DNA of 64,000 nucleotides from Rhodococcus sp. OK302 (GTDB lineage Bacteria > Actinomycetota > Actinomycetes > Mycobacteriales > Mycobacteriaceae), in contig NZ_NPJZ01000001.1 of the NCBI RefSeq assembly GCF_002245895.1, positions 5,015,501-5,079,500 of the forward strand, given 5' to 3'. Positions 1 through 9,717 of the stretch are shown piece after piece. Numbering within the stretch: the stretch's first letter is position 1; the number at the start of each line of letters is the position of its first letter. Made by a program: the position numbers and the translations under genes. The notes under the pieces are model-generated. The model searched no databases, had not been told where the DNA came from, and worked only from the letters and a program-made list of their open reading frames with translations.

Positions 1-546
1 GACAACTCCCGGTACCTGGTGACGATCGGCGCCTGCGCGACTTCTGGTGGGATACAGGCTCTCCGGAACTTCGCGGACATTTCCGAGTTCATGTCCGTGG
101 TCTACGCAAGCCCCGAATACATCGATACTCTCGCGACGTCCACACCGATCGCCGCCCATGTCCCGGTCGATTTCGAACTCCGAGGCTGCCCGATCGATCG
201 TCGGCAACTCCTCGAGGTGATTTCGTCGTACCTGGTGGGACGCAAGCCGAACATCCCGGACACCAGCGTCTGCGCCGAATGCAAGCGACGTGGCCTCACC
301 TGCGTCATGGTCGCCGACGGCACACCCTGCTTGGGGCCGGTTACCCATTCCGGCTGCGGCGCACTGTGTCCCGCACATTCGCGGGGTTGCTACGGATGCT
401 TCGGCCCGTCGTCCGATCCGAATTTGACTGCAATGTCCGGGTGGCTTCGAACCTGCGGGATGACCGACGAGGGTATCGAGCGGGTCTTCTCGACGTTCAA
501 CGTCGCCTCCCCCGAGTTCGACGGGATCAGGCGAGATGGACAGTGA
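1..546 (+). CDS. hyhS: [NiFe] hydrogenase small subunit (group 3b-like), 5' end missing
   Basis: The reading frame is open from base 1, so the start lies outside the window; 181 codons are visible. The protein carries the cysteine pattern of hydrogenase small (electron-transfer) subunits: GACATSGG near the visible N-terminus, an RGCPID segment, then CAEC, HSGCG and GCYGCFGP towards the C-terminus, which together bind iron-sulfur clusters. It passes electrons between the NiFe large subunit and the diaphorase-type subunits expected upstream. The short form without a Tat signal fits a cytoplasmic group 3b (Hyh) enzyme, a type known to be DosR-controlled in Mycobacterium smegmatis. It overlaps the next gene by 11 bases, so the two are translationally coupled. 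The family is clear; the 3b subgroup is inferred from the sequence style and the stress-gene context. Confidence 0.85.
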   Translation, partial: DNSRYLVTIGACATSGGIQALRNFADISEFMSVVYASPEYIDTLATSTPIAAHVPVDFELRGCPIDRRQLLEVISSYLVGRKPNIPDTSVCAECKRRGLTCVMVADGTPCLGPVTHSGCGALCPAHSRGCYGCFGPSSDPNLTAMSGWLRTCGMTDEGIERVFSTFNVASPEFDGIRRDGQ

Positions 547-1828
547 AAACACCCGGCTGACGCTGGGTTCCCTCGCCCGTGTCGAAGGGGAAGGCCGTCT
601 GGCATTCACGGTCCGACACGGCCGCGTCGAAGCCGCAGAGTTGAACATCTACGAACCCCCACGGTTCTTCGAATCATTTCTCCGGGGACGCGATTTCCGC
701 GAGCCTCCCGACATCACCTCCAGGATTTGCGGAATCTGTCCTGTCGCTTATCAAGTCAGCGCCTGCAACGCGATCGAGCAGGCCTGCGGCGCGCACCTCA
801 CCCAACCGATTCTCGATCTGCGACGACTCCTCTATTGCGGCGAGTGGATCGCCAGTCACACACTGCACATCTACCTGCTGCATGCGCCTGATTTCCTGGG
901 CGCCGCCGATGCCATCGAACTCGCCCGAATCGCGCGTCCCGAAGTCGAACGTGGGCTCGCTTTGAAGAAGGCGGGAAACGCGATTCTCGAATTGATCGGT
1001 GGCCGATCAATTCACCCGGTGAACGTTCGTCTCGGCGGCTTCTATCGAGCGCCGACGCCGAGTGAACTGGCGCCCCTCGCCGAACAATTGCGCACGGCGC
1101 TCGACGACGCTCTCGCGACGGTGCGGTGGGTGTCGCACTTCGAATTCCCCGATGCCGAGATAGATTCCGAACTACTCGCACTAGCTCAGCCGGGACGCTA
1201 CGCGATCGAAGACGGCATGTTGACAACCACATCCGGATTGTCTTTCACACCCGAGGAATTCTGCGATCACGTCGAGGAACGTCAGGTTTCCTATTCGACC
1301 GCGCTGCACGCGCACCTCGACGGTCATGCCTATCTCACCGGGCCATTGGCGCGGTACAGCCTCCACTCCGCCGAACTGTCGGACACCGCTCGTCAAGCTG
1401 CCACCGAGGCGGGCTTGGGAACAGTGTGCCGCAACCCGTTTCAGAGCATTGTGGTGCGTGCCGTCGAAACGGTGTTTGCCGTGGACGAGGCGCTACGCCT
1501 GATACGCGAGTACCAATACCCGAATCGCCCGTACGTCGACATCTCGCCCCGTGCCGCAACCGGGTACGGCGTCAGCGAAGCCCCGCGAGGCATGCTGTAC
1601 CACTGCTACCAACTCGATTTCGAAGGCCGCATCCTGCGCGCGACAATCATTCCGCCCACCTCCCAGAACCAGGCAGCAATCGAGAACGACCTCCGCAGCA
1701 CCCTCTCCGCGAACCTGAGACTGACAGACACCGAGCTGACAGGACTGTGCGAACGGACCATCCGGAACTACGACCCCTGCATCTCGTGTGCCACTCATTT
1801 TCTCGACCTGACAATCGACCGCGGATGA
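536..1828 (+). CDS. hyhL: [NiFe] hydrogenase large (catalytic) subunit
   Basis: A 430-residue protein of normal length for a group 3 large subunit. Both nickel-binding motifs are visible: RICGIC (Cys65, Cys68) and DPCISCATH (Cys415, Cys418, His421). The nine residues after His421 form the usual C-terminal tail removed by a maturation endopeptidase, which is encoded immediately downstream. The enzyme would oxidise or evolve H2 in the cytoplasm, exchanging electrons with NAD(P)(H). The ATG at 536 overlaps the end of the small subunit by 11 bases, and the stop overlaps the next ATG (ATGA), giving a tight operon. With all four Ni ligands present, an active enzyme is expected. The choice of subgroup 3b is inference. 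Confidence 0.92.
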   Translation: MDSENTRLTLGSLARVEGEGRLAFTVRHGRVEAAELNIYEPPRFFESFLRGRDFREPPDITSRICGICPVAYQVSACNAIEQACGAHLTQPILDLRRLLYCGEWIASHTLHIYLLHAPDFLGAADAIELARIARPEVERGLALKKAGNAILELIGGRSIHPVNVRLGGFYRAPTPSELAPLAEQLRTALDDALATVRWVSHFEFPDAEIDSELLALAQPGRYAIEDGMLTTTSGLSFTPEEFCDHVEERQVSYSTALHAHLDGHAYLTGPLARYSLHSAELSDTARQAATEAGLGTVCRNPFQSIVVRAVETVFAVDEALRLIREYQYPNRPYVDISPRAATGYGVSEAPRGMLYHCYQLDFEGRILRATIIPPTSQNQAAIENDLRSTLSANLRLTDTELTGLCERTIRNYDPCISCATHFLDLTIDRG

Positions 1829-2304
1829 CTGTCACGGTGGTCGGAACTGGGAATGAATTCCGCCGAGACGACGGCGTCGGACCCGTTGTGGCACAAGCAA
1901 TACAACTCAGGAACCCGGCCGGAATGGACGTGGTGATCGAGAACGGCGAGGCTTCGACACTGCTGGATACGTGGGCGGGGTCGGAGTTGGTGATCATCGT
2001 CGACGCTGTTGTGCGGAATCCGTCCGCCGGTACGGCACATCCTGGGAAGGTTCGCCGAATCACAGACCGGTCGGTAGAAAACTTCGGAAAACTCACCAGC
2101 ACACATGGACTGGGCATCATGGAGGCGCTGGCCCTGGCTGCAGCACTCGGCCGACAACCACCTCACCTGGTGATCTACACGATCGAGGCGCAAGACACCG
2201 GCTACGGTGTCGGACTGTCACCCACCGTTGCGGCTTCCGTCCCCCTTGTCGTCTCCGCGATCCTGGCCGAGGATCCTGACCGCGACCGGCAATCACCCGG
2301 ATAG
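1825..2304 (+). CDS. Hydrogenase maturation endopeptidase
   Basis: A 159-residue protein of the HyaD/HybD/HycI peptidase family. It begins with the typical [13 protein letters not shown] motif, whose acidic residues sense nickel in the precursor of the large subunit, and contains the conserved mid-region Asp (IIVDAV) and a THGLG motif. Its role is to cut the C-terminal tail of the hydrogenase large subunit once Ni is inserted. The start codon overlaps the stop of the large-subunit gene in an ATGA, so translation is coupled. A longer reading frame extends far upstream but only as an antiphase shadow of the large subunit. It is the last gene of the hydrogenase operon in this window. Confidence 0.88.
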   Translation: MTVTVVGTGNEFRRDDGVGPVVAQAIQLRNPAGMDVVIENGEASTLLDTWAGSELVIIVDAVVRNPSAGTAHPGKVRRITDRSVENFGKLTSTHGLGIMEALALAAALGRQPPHLVIYTIEAQDTGYGVGLSPTVAASVPLVVSAILAEDPDRDRQSPG

Positions 2305-2325
2305 TCTTCGTACCCGCATTCGACG

Positions 2326-2345
2326 TCAGGGACTTTTGTCATCGA
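2326..2345. promoter_or_regulatory. Candidate DosR box
   Basis: The left half reads GGGACTTTTGTC, which matches most of the left side and centre of the known mycobacterial DosR consensus (TTSGGGACTWWAGTCCCSAA); the right half is degenerate (GTCA instead of GTCCC). It sits about 110 bases upstream of the ANTAR/DUF1876 genes. The DosR encoded in this window shares its recognition-helix sequence with mycobacterial DosR, which makes the site plausible. This is a hand match only. Confidence 0.4.
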
Positions 2346-2454
2346 ATACCTCCCTTTGCCTCTACTCCCGGACACCTGATCCGCGGAGAATGAAACAGGA
2401 AGGACACCAAGGCTCACGTGACATCGTGGAGCCGCTAATGTCGGCAGGAGCGAG

Positions 2455-2724
2455 ATGTTTCCGAATCACGATCCGATCCATTCCTCGATGGATACAACAA
2501 GATCCAGTGGAAGCGACGTGGTGACGACGGCCCGAGGGATCTTGGCCACCGGCCGTGGATACAACCAGCGCCAAGCCTTCGACGAGTTGATGGACGTCGC
2601 CAAACGTCAGCACGTGTCGGTTGTCTCGGCCGCGCGGCAATTGATCGACGCGGTCCAGGGCACGTCGGACTACGTGCCGACCGAATGGGTCGAACTGGTC
2701 CACCGGGTACACACTGCGCCGTAG
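2455..2724 (+). CDS. Small ANTAR-like domain protein
   Basis: An 89-residue protein. Residues about 26-70 (ARGILATGRGYNQRQAFDEL through VSAARQLIDAV) resemble the three-helix ANTAR RNA-binding domain: an alanine/leucine-rich first helix, a Q-A-F-x-x-L-x-x-A-K core, then VVSAARQLI. ANTAR proteins usually act as antiterminators, binding paired hairpins in nascent RNA, but normally carry a GAF or receiver sensor domain, and none is present here. An AGGAG-type ribosome site precedes the ATG. It lies behind a candidate DosR box and just before the DUF1876 gene, so a stress-regulated role is plausible. The domain assignment is by eye and the RNA target is unknown. Confidence 0.6.
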   Translation: MFPNHDPIHSSMDTTRSSGSDVVTTARGILATGRGYNQRQAFDELMDVAKRQHVSVVSAARQLIDAVQGTSDYVPTEWVELVHRVHTAP

Positions 2725-2768
2725 TTCGCCGCTCCGCCCAGGAAAAACCGAGAATGAGGAGTCGACTC

Positions 2769-3047
2769 ATGAACGAGAAGCACTGGTCGGTGGACATCAC
2801 CATCGACGAGCACACTTCAGAGACCGGTAACCGAACTCGCGCCATCGCGCGCCTACATTCGCGGGACGACACGCACTTCGCCGGAGCAGGTTTTGCACGC
2901 TGCAACCCGTCCGACCGCGATGTGCCCGAGATCGGGGACGAACTCGCCGTCGCGCGTGCACTCGCCGACCTTTCCCGTCAATTGATCGAAGCCACCACTA
3001 CAGATCTCGCGAGTATGACAAACGAACCTATTCGGCTGACGTCCTAA
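2769..3047 (+). CDS. DUF1876 protein (Rv1738/Rv2632c family)
   Basis: A 92-residue protein. It begins with the family's WSVDITIDEH strand, continues through RAIARLHSRDDTHFAG and the very characteristic NPSDRDVPEIGDELAVARAL segment. In M. tuberculosis, Rv1738 and Rv2632c of this family belong to the DosR dormancy regulon, and Rv1738 structurally resembles ribosome hibernation factors. The chosen ATG gives an N-terminus matching the family; an upstream extension in the same frame overlaps the preceding gene and looks non-coding. It follows the ANTAR-like gene closely and precedes the wax ester synthase, so the three may be co-transcribed. Family membership is strong; the molecular role is not established. 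Confidence 0.88.
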   Translation: MNEKHWSVDITIDEHTSETGNRTRAIARLHSRDDTHFAGAGFARCNPSDRDVPEIGDELAVARALADLSRQLIEATTTDLASMTNEPIRLTS

Positions 3048-3057
3048 CCCGTTTCGC

Positions 3058-3087
3058 CCGGCCAGTGTGAAGCCGGCCAGTGTGAAG
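3058..3087 (+). repeat. Exact 15-bp tandem duplication before the acyltransferase gene
   Basis: Two perfect head-to-tail copies of CCGGCCAGTGTGAAG occupy the short gap between the DUF1876 gene and the WS/DGAT gene, ending 14 bases before its start codon and next to the ribosome-binding region (AAGGTGAG). It looks like a recent slippage or duplication event that changed the spacing of the leader. Confidence 0.9.
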
Positions 3088-3101
3088 AAGGTGAGAAGTC
3101 G

Positions 3102-4511
3102 ATGTCGGACAGGTTGACTCCGCTCGATGCCGGGTTCCTCGAACTCGAGGACTCGGATGCGCACGCAAGTCTCGCGATCGGCGCATTGGTGGTTGCCGAG
3201 GGCCCAGTGCCGAGTGATCGCGAGTACCTCGAACGATTGACCTCACGGATACGATTCATCCCGCACGGCACAGACCTCCTTCACACAGTTCCTGTCGATC
3301 TGGCCGCACCCACGTGGACGCCCGATCCGAACTTCGACCCGGCACGTCATGTCATGAGGGTCGCAGTTCCGTCACCGGGTCAACTGAGGGATGTCTCGGA
3401 GACCGTCGCGTGGATAATGTCCGAACGACTCGATCGAGATCGTCCGCTCTGGCAATGCTGGCTGATAGAAGGCCTCGAACACGACCAGTGGGCAGTACTC
3501 ACGAAAGTGCATCACTCGCTACTGGACGGCGTGAGCGGTGCCCGGTTGTTCAACCTGTTGTTCGACATGCCAACAGAATCCGAGCCGATTTCCGAACACA
3601 CCACTACCGCCGGAATTACTGCACCGGAACAGTCGAAATCCCTGATCGACACGGTCATCGGCGTTTCCGCATCCATTCTCGGTGCACCTCTCCGTTTAAC
3701 GCGCCGGGTACTACGCCGGGCAGAGGGTTTCGCGCACTTGATTGGTGATGTGCTCACCCCGAGCACACTCACGAGCTTGATCGGACCGATCGGCCGCCAG
3801 CGAAGATACACCACTGCCAACATGCGAATGCACGATGTCCAAATGATCTGTTCGACCTTCGAGGTGACCGTCAACGACGTGGCACTGGCTTGTGTGACCA
3901 GCGCCCTACGTTCACTTCTCCTGCACCGCAACGAAAAACCCGACGAAAATGCTGTACGTTGCCTCGTGCCTGTGTCAGTTCGAACGTCGGATGATGACAC
4001 ATCACCACATAACGAAGTTTCGCTTCTACTCCCGTTTCTTCCCGTCGAAGTGCCAGATCCCGTCGACCGTCTGCAGTTGATTCACGAGAGGCTCTCACGG
4101 TACAAGCGAGGAGGAGAATCTCGCAGTGGCCACTTTGTCACGACGCTCGCTCAGTATGTGCCGTTCATGTCGTCTGCGTGGTTCGTTCGACTAGCTGCGC
4201 GGGTTCCACAACAAAGCATTGTCACGGTTGTCACCGACATCCCCGGGCCGGCTTCAGAATGTCGACTGATGGGCCGAGACATCGTGAGCATCTATCCGTT
4301 CGTACCCATTGCGGTGCGACTGAGACTCGGATTCGCAATTCTCAGTTACAACGATCAGCTAGCGTTCGGAATCACAGCCGACTACGATTCTGTCTCCGAA
4401 ATCGATCTTCTACCAACATGGTTGGAGAGTGAGCTGAGGGTCCTACTGATGAGCGCCCAAAGGAAAAGCGCGCGAGAGTCCAGCGACCAGCGCACTGCCG
4501 AGCAGCCGTAG
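3102..4511 (+). CDS. Wax ester synthase/diacylglycerol acyltransferase (WS/DGAT)
   Basis: A 469-residue protein, the usual length for bacterial WS/DGAT enzymes. The catalytic HHxxxDG motif is present as HHSLLDG at residues 137-143, and the N-terminus (LTPLDAGFLELED) and the conserved C-terminal DUF1298-type region (VTDIPGPASEC) fit the family. It transfers fatty acyl groups from acyl-CoA to diacylglycerol or alcohols, making triacylglycerol or wax esters at the membrane or on lipid droplets. In mycobacteria several homologues (for example tgs1) are induced with the DosR regulon. Here it lies 54 bases behind the DUF1876 gene, with which it may share a transcript. It is convergent with the next gene. 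Confidence 0.93.
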   Translation: MSDRLTPLDAGFLELEDSDAHASLAIGALVVAEGPVPSDREYLERLTSRIRFIPHGTDLLHTVPVDLAAPTWTPDPNFDPARHVMRVAVPSPGQLRDVSETVAWIMSERLDRDRPLWQCWLIEGLEHDQWAVLTKVHHSLLDGVSGARLFNLLFDMPTESEPISEHTTTAGITAPEQSKSLIDTVIGVSASILGAPLRLTRRVLRRAEGFAHLIGDVLTPSTLTSLIGPIGRQRRYTTANMRMHDVQMICSTFEVTVNDVALACVTSALRSLLLHRNEKPDENAVRCLVPVSVRTSDDDTSPHNEVSLLLPFLPVEVPDPVDRLQLIHERLSRYKRGGESRSGHFVTTLAQYVPFMSSAWFVRLAARVPQQSIVTVVTDIPGPASECRLMGRDIVSIYPFVPIAVRLRLGFAILSYNDQLAFGITADYDSVSEIDLLPTWLESELRVLLMSAQRKSARESSDQRTAEQP

Positions 4512-4528
4512 TTTCGACTGGACTCCGG

Positions 4529-7291
4529 CTACGACGGCCCCTTGGCAAGGGACTGCTCAGATCGACGCCGACGCATCCACCGCCACACTTCGTCGCATCC
4601 CCACACCAGAATAGGCAACGGCAGCAACCACAAAACCTGATACCACTCTGGGGTGACTGTCCCGAATACACGCTGAATCGGCGGCACCGTCACGACGACT
4701 GCGGCGAAGGTAACTTCGAATACGATTCCCCACAGCAACAGTCGATTCGAGAACAGCCCGATCTGCCGCAAGGACGCATGCTCGGTGCGAGCGGCGACTG
4801 CCGTGCCGATCTGACACGACACGATTCCGAGGAAACTCATTGTCGTCGCCAACTTCCAGGTGTGTTCGAGAGGACCCGTCGACACATCCGCACCGAAGGT
4901 CCAGCCGCCAGAGACGAGCGTTGCCATGAACAGAACCATGACTGCCAGCGCCGACACCCCGCCGAGTAGCCCCCAGGATCGAATCAGCATTGCCCTGTCC
5001 ACGACGTTCTCCGTCGCCTTTCGCGGCCTGCGATCCATAAGCCCGGGTTCCGCCCTTTCGCGGCCGAGTGCCAGCGCGGGCAACGTCTCCGTACCCAAAT
5101 CGATTGCCAGGATCTGCATCACCGTCAACGGAAGTGGAATCTGACCACCGGACAACGCGTAGACGAGGAAGGGCACCACTTCCGGTGTTGCGTGCGCAAA
5201 AATGTAGACGATGAACTTCCGCACGTTGTCGTACACCCTGCGTCCGGCTTGGACTGCTTCTACGATGGTGGCAAAATTGTCATCGGTCAGCACCATAGTC
5301 GCCGCCTCTCGAGCGACGTCGGTACCGGATCTGCCCATTGCCACTCCGATATCCGATCTTCGCAGTGCGGGTGCATCATTGACGCCGTCGCCTGTCATGG
5401 CGACTACATAGCCGCCGGCGCGCAGCGCGTCCGTGATCCGCAGCTTGTCCTCGGGCGAACTACGAGCGAAGATCATTTCGTCGCCGGTATAGAGGAGTGC
5501 GTCGAGATCCTTCTCGGACATAGCTTCGAGTTCAGCGCCGGTCACCACCTGCAGCCCTAGTTTCCCGATTCCGACGCTCTCCGCGATTCCGCGGGCGGTG
5601 AGTCCGTGATCGCCTGTCACGACGATGATTCGTATTCCAGCCGTATGGCATTTCGCGACGGCATCCTTGACCTCGGGTCGCGGTGGATCGATCATGGCTG
5701 CGATGCCCAGCAATGTCATCTCTCGCTCGGTATCTCGACGAACGAGCGGTTCCCCACCGTCAACGGCTACCGAGCGCTCTGCCACTGCGATCAGTCGCAA
5801 TCCCTCGCGCGCCCAGTCATGCACCAGCGCGGCGATGTCGGAGCGCTCCGCGGACGTCAGGCGGTGCTGAGTGCCTTCGGGTTCCGCAAGGTAGGAGCAC
5901 AGGGACAAGATCTCTTCCGGCGCACCCTTTGCATGAATCTCGAACCGATTGTCGACTCGATCCACCGTCGACATCCGTCGCAGTTCGGGATCGAACGGAA
6001 AGGTGATGTCATGGTCGTTCCGTGTCGCGGATACGGGCTCGCCGTTCAGGGCCGCAGCGCGCAACATCGCCAACTCGGTGGGATCCCCGGTCCCCTCGCT
6101 CTCCCCGGCCGTCGTCGCATCACGTAGTTCGGCAGAGCAACAGGATGCGACGGCGTGCGCCATCCGACGCGGCAGGGATCCCGAAGGCTGTGGTTGTTTG
6201 TCTCCGTCGAAGGCGAGAACTCCGGACGGCGTCCAGATTTTGATCGCGCGCATACGATTCACGGTCAGCGTGCCGGTCTTGTCGGTGCAGATCACACTGG
6301 TGGAACCGAGCGTCTCCACCGCCGAAATACGTTTGACCAGAGCACCTTTCCGGGCAAGAGTGCGGACTCCGACGGCCAAGGCCAGCGTGATAGTGGGCAG
6401 TAGTCCTTCCGGAACGTTGGCCACCAGTAGTCCGATTGCAAAATTGACCGAATCACCCCAGGACAGCCCCGCAATCAGACTCCCGAGCGGTATGAATGCC
6501 GCCCCCATCACGACTGCCACGCAGGCAATCAACCAAGCCACTTTCTTCACTTGCTTTTCGAGCGGGCTCTCGTCGCGCCCGACCCGTTCGGACAGAGCTG
6601 CGATACGTCCGATCTCCGTACGCATACCGGTCGCAAAGACCAATCCGATTGCCTTGCCACCCAACACGTCTGTCCCACTGAAGACGATGTCGCGAGCTGC
6701 CACCAGAGGGCCCGTGCCACCACCCGCATCGGCAGAAACGGAAACGGGTACGGACTCTCCGGTCAGTGCCGACAGATCAACCTGAACGGAACCGGAAACC
6801 AACCGTGCATCTGCCGATACCCGGCCACCTTCATCGAGAACAATGACATCGCCCGGAACGATGGTCCGTGCATCAACCAACTGTTCGATGCGGTCCCGCA
6901 GCACCGTCGCCTGGGCAGGAAGGAATGCAGAGAGCGCCTCCACCGCCTGCTCCGCGTGTAGTTCCTGGACAAATGCGAATACCGCATTGACAAGAATCAC
7001 GAAGACAATGGCCACACCCAGTGGAGACGCCCCGCTGACAACAGCGAGCGCCGCGGCCATCCACAGAAGCAGTGCGAGCGGATGAGTCAACTGCCGAAGC
7101 ACCTGACCTGGCCACTCTCGGCCACGCCGACGCTGGAGTTCGTTGGATCCGTGGACGATTGATCGACGTTCGGCTTCCCTCGATGCGAGTCCTTGCCGCC
7201 CCGACCTCAGATCCCGAAACATCCGCTCCATGGATTCACGAGGATTGACTGCGTCTGATTCCGAATCAGTAACTGTCTCGGACACGCCCAC
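4529..7291 (-). CDS. P2-type cation-transporting ATPase, Na,K-ATPase-like signatures
   Basis: A 920-residue P-type ATPase. Visible motifs are the actuator TGES (177-180), the M4 motif [11 protein letters not shown] (291-300), the phosphorylated Asp337 in DKTGTLT and the [12 protein letters not shown] hinge. The M4 motif and the M5-M6 region (TPEVVPFL, then [18 protein letters not shown]) resemble the animal Na,K-/H,K-ATPase (P2C) alpha subunit more than the IPEGLP form of bacterial calcium pumps and M. tuberculosis CtpF. Of the cation ligands of Na,K-ATPase, the M4 Glu, the M5 Glu and the first M6 Asp are kept, and the second M6 Asp is Glu. The start is a GTG with an AGGTGG ribosome site. It is convergent with the WS/DGAT gene. 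The transported ion cannot be named from sequence. Confidence 0.9.
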   Translation of the reverse strand: MGVSETVTDSESDAVNPRESMERMFRDLRSGRQGLASREAERRSIVHGSNELQRRRGREWPGQVLRQLTHPLALLLWMAAALAVVSGASPLGVAIVFVILVNAVFAFVQELHAEQAVEALSAFLPAQATVLRDRIEQLVDARTIVPGDVIVLDEGGRVSADARLVSGSVQVDLSALTGESVPVSVSADAGGGTGPLVAARDIVFSGTDVLGGKAIGLVFATGMRTEIGRIAALSERVGRDESPLEKQVKKVAWLIACVAVVMGAAFIPLGSLIAGLSWGDSVNFAIGLLVANVPEGLLPTITLALAVGVRTLARKGALVKRISAVETLGSTSVICTDKTGTLTVNRMRAIKIWTPSGVLAFDGDKQPQPSGSLPRRMAHAVASCCSAELRDATTAGESEGTGDPTELAMLRAAALNGEPVSATRNDHDITFPFDPELRRMSTVDRVDNRFEIHAKGAPEEILSLCSYLAEPEGTQHRLTSAERSDIAALVHDWAREGLRLIAVAERSVAVDGGEPLVRRDTEREMTLLGIAAMIDPPRPEVKDAVAKCHTAGIRIIVVTGDHGLTARGIAESVGIGKLGLQVVTGAELEAMSEKDLDALLYTGDEMIFARSSPEDKLRITDALRAGGYVVAMTGDGVNDAPALRRSDIGVAMGRSGTDVAREAATMVLTDDNFATIVEAVQAGRRVYDNVRKFIVYIFAHATPEVVPFLVYALSGGQIPLPLTVMQILAIDLGTETLPALALGRERAEPGLMDRRPRKATENVVDRAMLIRSWGLLGGVSALAVMVLFMATLVSGGWTFGADVSTGPLEHTWKLATTMSFLGIVSCQIGTAVAARTEHASLRQIGLFSNRLLLWGIVFEVTFAAVVVTVPPIQRVFGTVTPEWYQVLWLLPLPILVWGCDEVWRWMRRRRSEQSLAKGPS

Positions 7292-7576
7292 CGCCCACCT
7301 GGATCGAAACTCCGCGAATAACTACTCCGTTCGAGGTTTCTCCGTGCGAGAGCGCAGTACCAGGGTCATCGGTCGCCAACTCTTGCCGTACGGCCTACCG
7401 GATTAGAAATCGGGGTCGACGGCCATTCAACAAGTGACATTCGACCATTTAGGTGACCATCACGTGCACGCAAGGCTGAACGGTAGACAGGACATGCCTC
7501 ACGTATTGAGCATCGGCGCCAGTGTCAGCCGTTCGTGATGTTCCCTGCAGCCACGCCGCTCCGGAAGGCGGACACC
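7292..7576. other. Divergent promoter region between ATPase and Rv1733c-like gene
   Basis: A 285-base gap between two divergent genes. It must hold promoters for both. A weak DosR-box-like sequence (GGGTCGACGGCC) lies near 7413-7424, but it matches only part of the consensus. No convincing RNA gene or open frame with coding character is seen. Confidence 0.4.
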
Positions 7577-8203
7577 ATGCGTAACCACCCGGATCGCACG
7601 ATCTCTCGGCCCAGTCGATGGTGGAGGCAAGCGCCGTGGTCCTCCAATCGATTGATGCGTCCCTCTGACCGATTCCTGTCCTCCTTGGTCATTGCGGCTG
7701 TTGCGATAGTGGCACTCGCGGTACCTGTCTCGGCAACAATGGGGACCTCGACCTACACGTCCGACCGAGCACGTATCGAACAGGAGTACAGCACGTATCA
7801 AGAGTGGAACGGCACGGTCGTGCAGTCGAATGGCACGACCCCGAGTGCCCCACCAGTGGTGCCGGCGGCCCCCGAGATTGCGGCAAACGACGTCGGTGGC
7901 GCGAAGAAGGCAGTGACGTGGACTATGAACGGAACATCTCGCACCGAACCGCTGATCGCGCACTTCGGCGCGCAAGTCGGTGACACGATCACAGTGTGGA
8001 CGAACGGCAAGGGCGATCAGGTTCAGCCACCCCCCGAGACGTCGATAGCGGCTGTCGACGGCGTCGCGGTTGCGATCGTGTTGTGGGGCGCGGTCACCCT
8101 CACGATGTACCTCATGGTCGCGGTTGCCCGCAATCTGATCGCTCTCCACAACCATCGAATGTGGGACCTGGAGTGGAAGAACAAATTTCAACAACACTCG
8201 TGA
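7577..8203 (+). CDS. Rv1733c-family transmembrane protein
   Basis: A 208-residue membrane protein with a basic N-terminus, a first transmembrane helix at about 34-54 (SLVIAAVAIVALAVPVSA), an external region of about 100 residues rich in Thr, Ser and Pro, and a second helix near residues 158-185, followed by a short basic tail. This layout, and the motif of a Trp-Thr-Met-Asn-Gly segment before Gly-Asp-x-Ile-x-x-Trp, match M. tuberculosis Rv1733c, a DosR-regulon protein of unknown function. The ATG at 7577 has a well-placed GGAAGG ribosome site; an in-frame ATG 42 bases upstream is less convincing. It lies 53 bases before the Rv2004c-like gene, in a likely operon. Confidence 0.75.
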   Translation: MRNHPDRTISRPSRWWRQAPWSSNRLMRPSDRFLSSLVIAAVAIVALAVPVSATMGTSTYTSDRARIEQEYSTYQEWNGTVVQSNGTTPSAPPVVPAAPEIAANDVGGAKKAVTWTMNGTSRTEPLIAHFGAQVGDTITVWTNGKGDQVQPPPETSIAAVDGVAVAIVLWGAVTLTMYLMVAVARNLIALHNHRMWDLEWKNKFQQHS

Positions 8204-8256
8204 GTTGATCGAGACCGGAACCGGAGCTACCGAACATACTCGAGGAGCGAAGTCAG

Positions 8257-9714
8257 GTGGATTCCTACATCGACGTACGCGAGACGACTACGGGCGTCGT
8301 CATCCTTGTCCGTGACCGCGCCTACAAGATCAAGAAGGCAGTAACGACTGCTTACCTGGATTTCGGAAGCTCGGCGCAGCGAGAGGCTGCACTGGTCCGC
8401 GAACTCGAATTGAATCGGAGGATGTGCCCGGACGTGTATCTGGGTGTGACTCACCTGACAGATCCGCTCGACAAGTCCAACGAGCCGATTCTGGTGATGG
8501 CCCGCATGCCTGACGATCGACGACTGTCGTCGATGATCACGTCGGGTCAGGATGTCACAGAAGAATTGCACGACATCGCTTCTGCAGTCTCCGAGTTCCA
8601 CCGCCGTGCGGCCCGCGACACTCGGATCGACGAACATGCAACAGCCGAGAGTATCGGCCCGCGATGGAAGACCAACCTTGCCGAACTACGAGAGATATGT
8701 GCGGGGACCGTGCCCGGTGACACCGTCGACGAACTCGACAAACTAGCCGAGACGTTCATACTCGGACGAACAGCATTGTTCGACAAGAGAATTGCCGAGG
8801 GACACATCGTCGACGGACACGGCGATCTGCTGGCCGACGACATCTTCGTTCTCCCCGACGGTCCCAGAATCCTCGACTGCCTCGACTTCGACGACCGACT
8901 CAGATTCATCGATACCGTAGACGACGCGAGCTTCCTCGCCATGGATCTGGAATTTCTCGGGCGAGAGGACCTGGCAGGCGCATTTCTCACTTCGATGGCG
9001 ACGGTGTCGCAAGACCGGCCACCGCGAGCGCTGATCGACCACTACATCGCTTATCGAGCGACTGTCCGCGCAAAAGTCGACGCATTGCGTATGCGTCAAG
9101 GCGGCACGGGCAGTGTCGCCAGGCTCGAACGTCATCTTGCTCTTGCCTATTCCCACCTTCGACGTGCCGAGGTGCGGTTGTGCCTCGTCGGCGGACTCCC
9201 GGGCTCGGGTAAGTCGACTCTGTCGGCGGCACTCGCCGAACATACTGGCGCAGTTATTATTTCGAGTGACCGAGTACGCCGCGAGTTGGTCGACGACGGC
9301 ACACTCACCGGCAGCGTGCGGGAGTACCGGGAAGGCCTGTACTCCCCCGCTGCAATGGATACGGTCTACTCCGAGATGCTCACTCGAGCTCACGAGCAAG
9401 TGATCCTGGGGCAGTCTGTGATTCTGGATGCGACGTGGTCTGATTCCCGGCATCGACGTGAAGCAGGTGCACTGACGGCGTCCACTTCCTCGGCATTGAT
9501 CGAAATCTACTGCAGTGCAACCCTACCGGTTGCAGTGCAACGAATAGCGCTGCGCACGGAATCGCTCTCCGACGCCACCGCGGCAACTGCGACGGCCATC
9601 GAACGAGAGCATGATCCGTGGCCGGAAGCCGTCGCGATCGATACCGATGTCCCTGTCGACGTAAGCGTCGACGCAGCTCTGGACGTGTGGAACTCGGCTG
9701 CGAAAGGGCCGTAA
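8257..9714 (+). CDS. Rv2004c-like two-domain kinase/ATPase
   Basis: A 485-residue protein. The first ~300 residues resemble an aminoglycoside-phosphotransferase-type kinase fold: IKKA at 25-28, a catalytic loop HGDLLADDIF at 188-197 and ILDCLDFDD at 205-213. The last third is a P-loop domain with Walker A GLPGSGKST (313-321), of the AAA_33/zeta-toxin-like kinase type. The same domain pair occurs in M. tuberculosis Rv2004c, a DosR-regulon protein whose substrate is not known. The start is GTG with a GAGGAG ribosome site. It is convergent with the nitroreductase gene, only three bases apart. Family fit is good; substrate unknown. Confidence 0.82.
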   Translation: MDSYIDVRETTTGVVILVRDRAYKIKKAVTTAYLDFGSSAQREAALVRELELNRRMCPDVYLGVTHLTDPLDKSNEPILVMARMPDDRRLSSMITSGQDVTEELHDIASAVSEFHRRAARDTRIDEHATAESIGPRWKTNLAELREICAGTVPGDTVDELDKLAETFILGRTALFDKRIAEGHIVDGHGDLLADDIFVLPDGPRILDCLDFDDRLRFIDTVDDASFLAMDLEFLGREDLAGAFLTSMATVSQDRPPRALIDHYIAYRATVRAKVDALRMRQGGTGSVARLERHLALAYSHLRRAEVRLCLVGGLPGSGKSTLSAALAEHTGAVIISSDRVRRELVDDGTLTGSVREYREGLYSPAAMDTVYSEMLTRAHEQVILGQSVILDATWSDSRHRREAGALTASTSSALIEIYCSATLPVAVQRIALRTESLSDATAATATAIEREHDPWPEAVAIDTDVPVDVSVDAALDVWNSAAKGP

Positions 9715-9717
9715 GGT

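Noticed and set aside
7410..7425. DosR-box-like GGGTCGACGGCC upstream of the Rv1733c-like gene
   Set aside because: Only about half of the consensus contacts match; too weak to list as a site.
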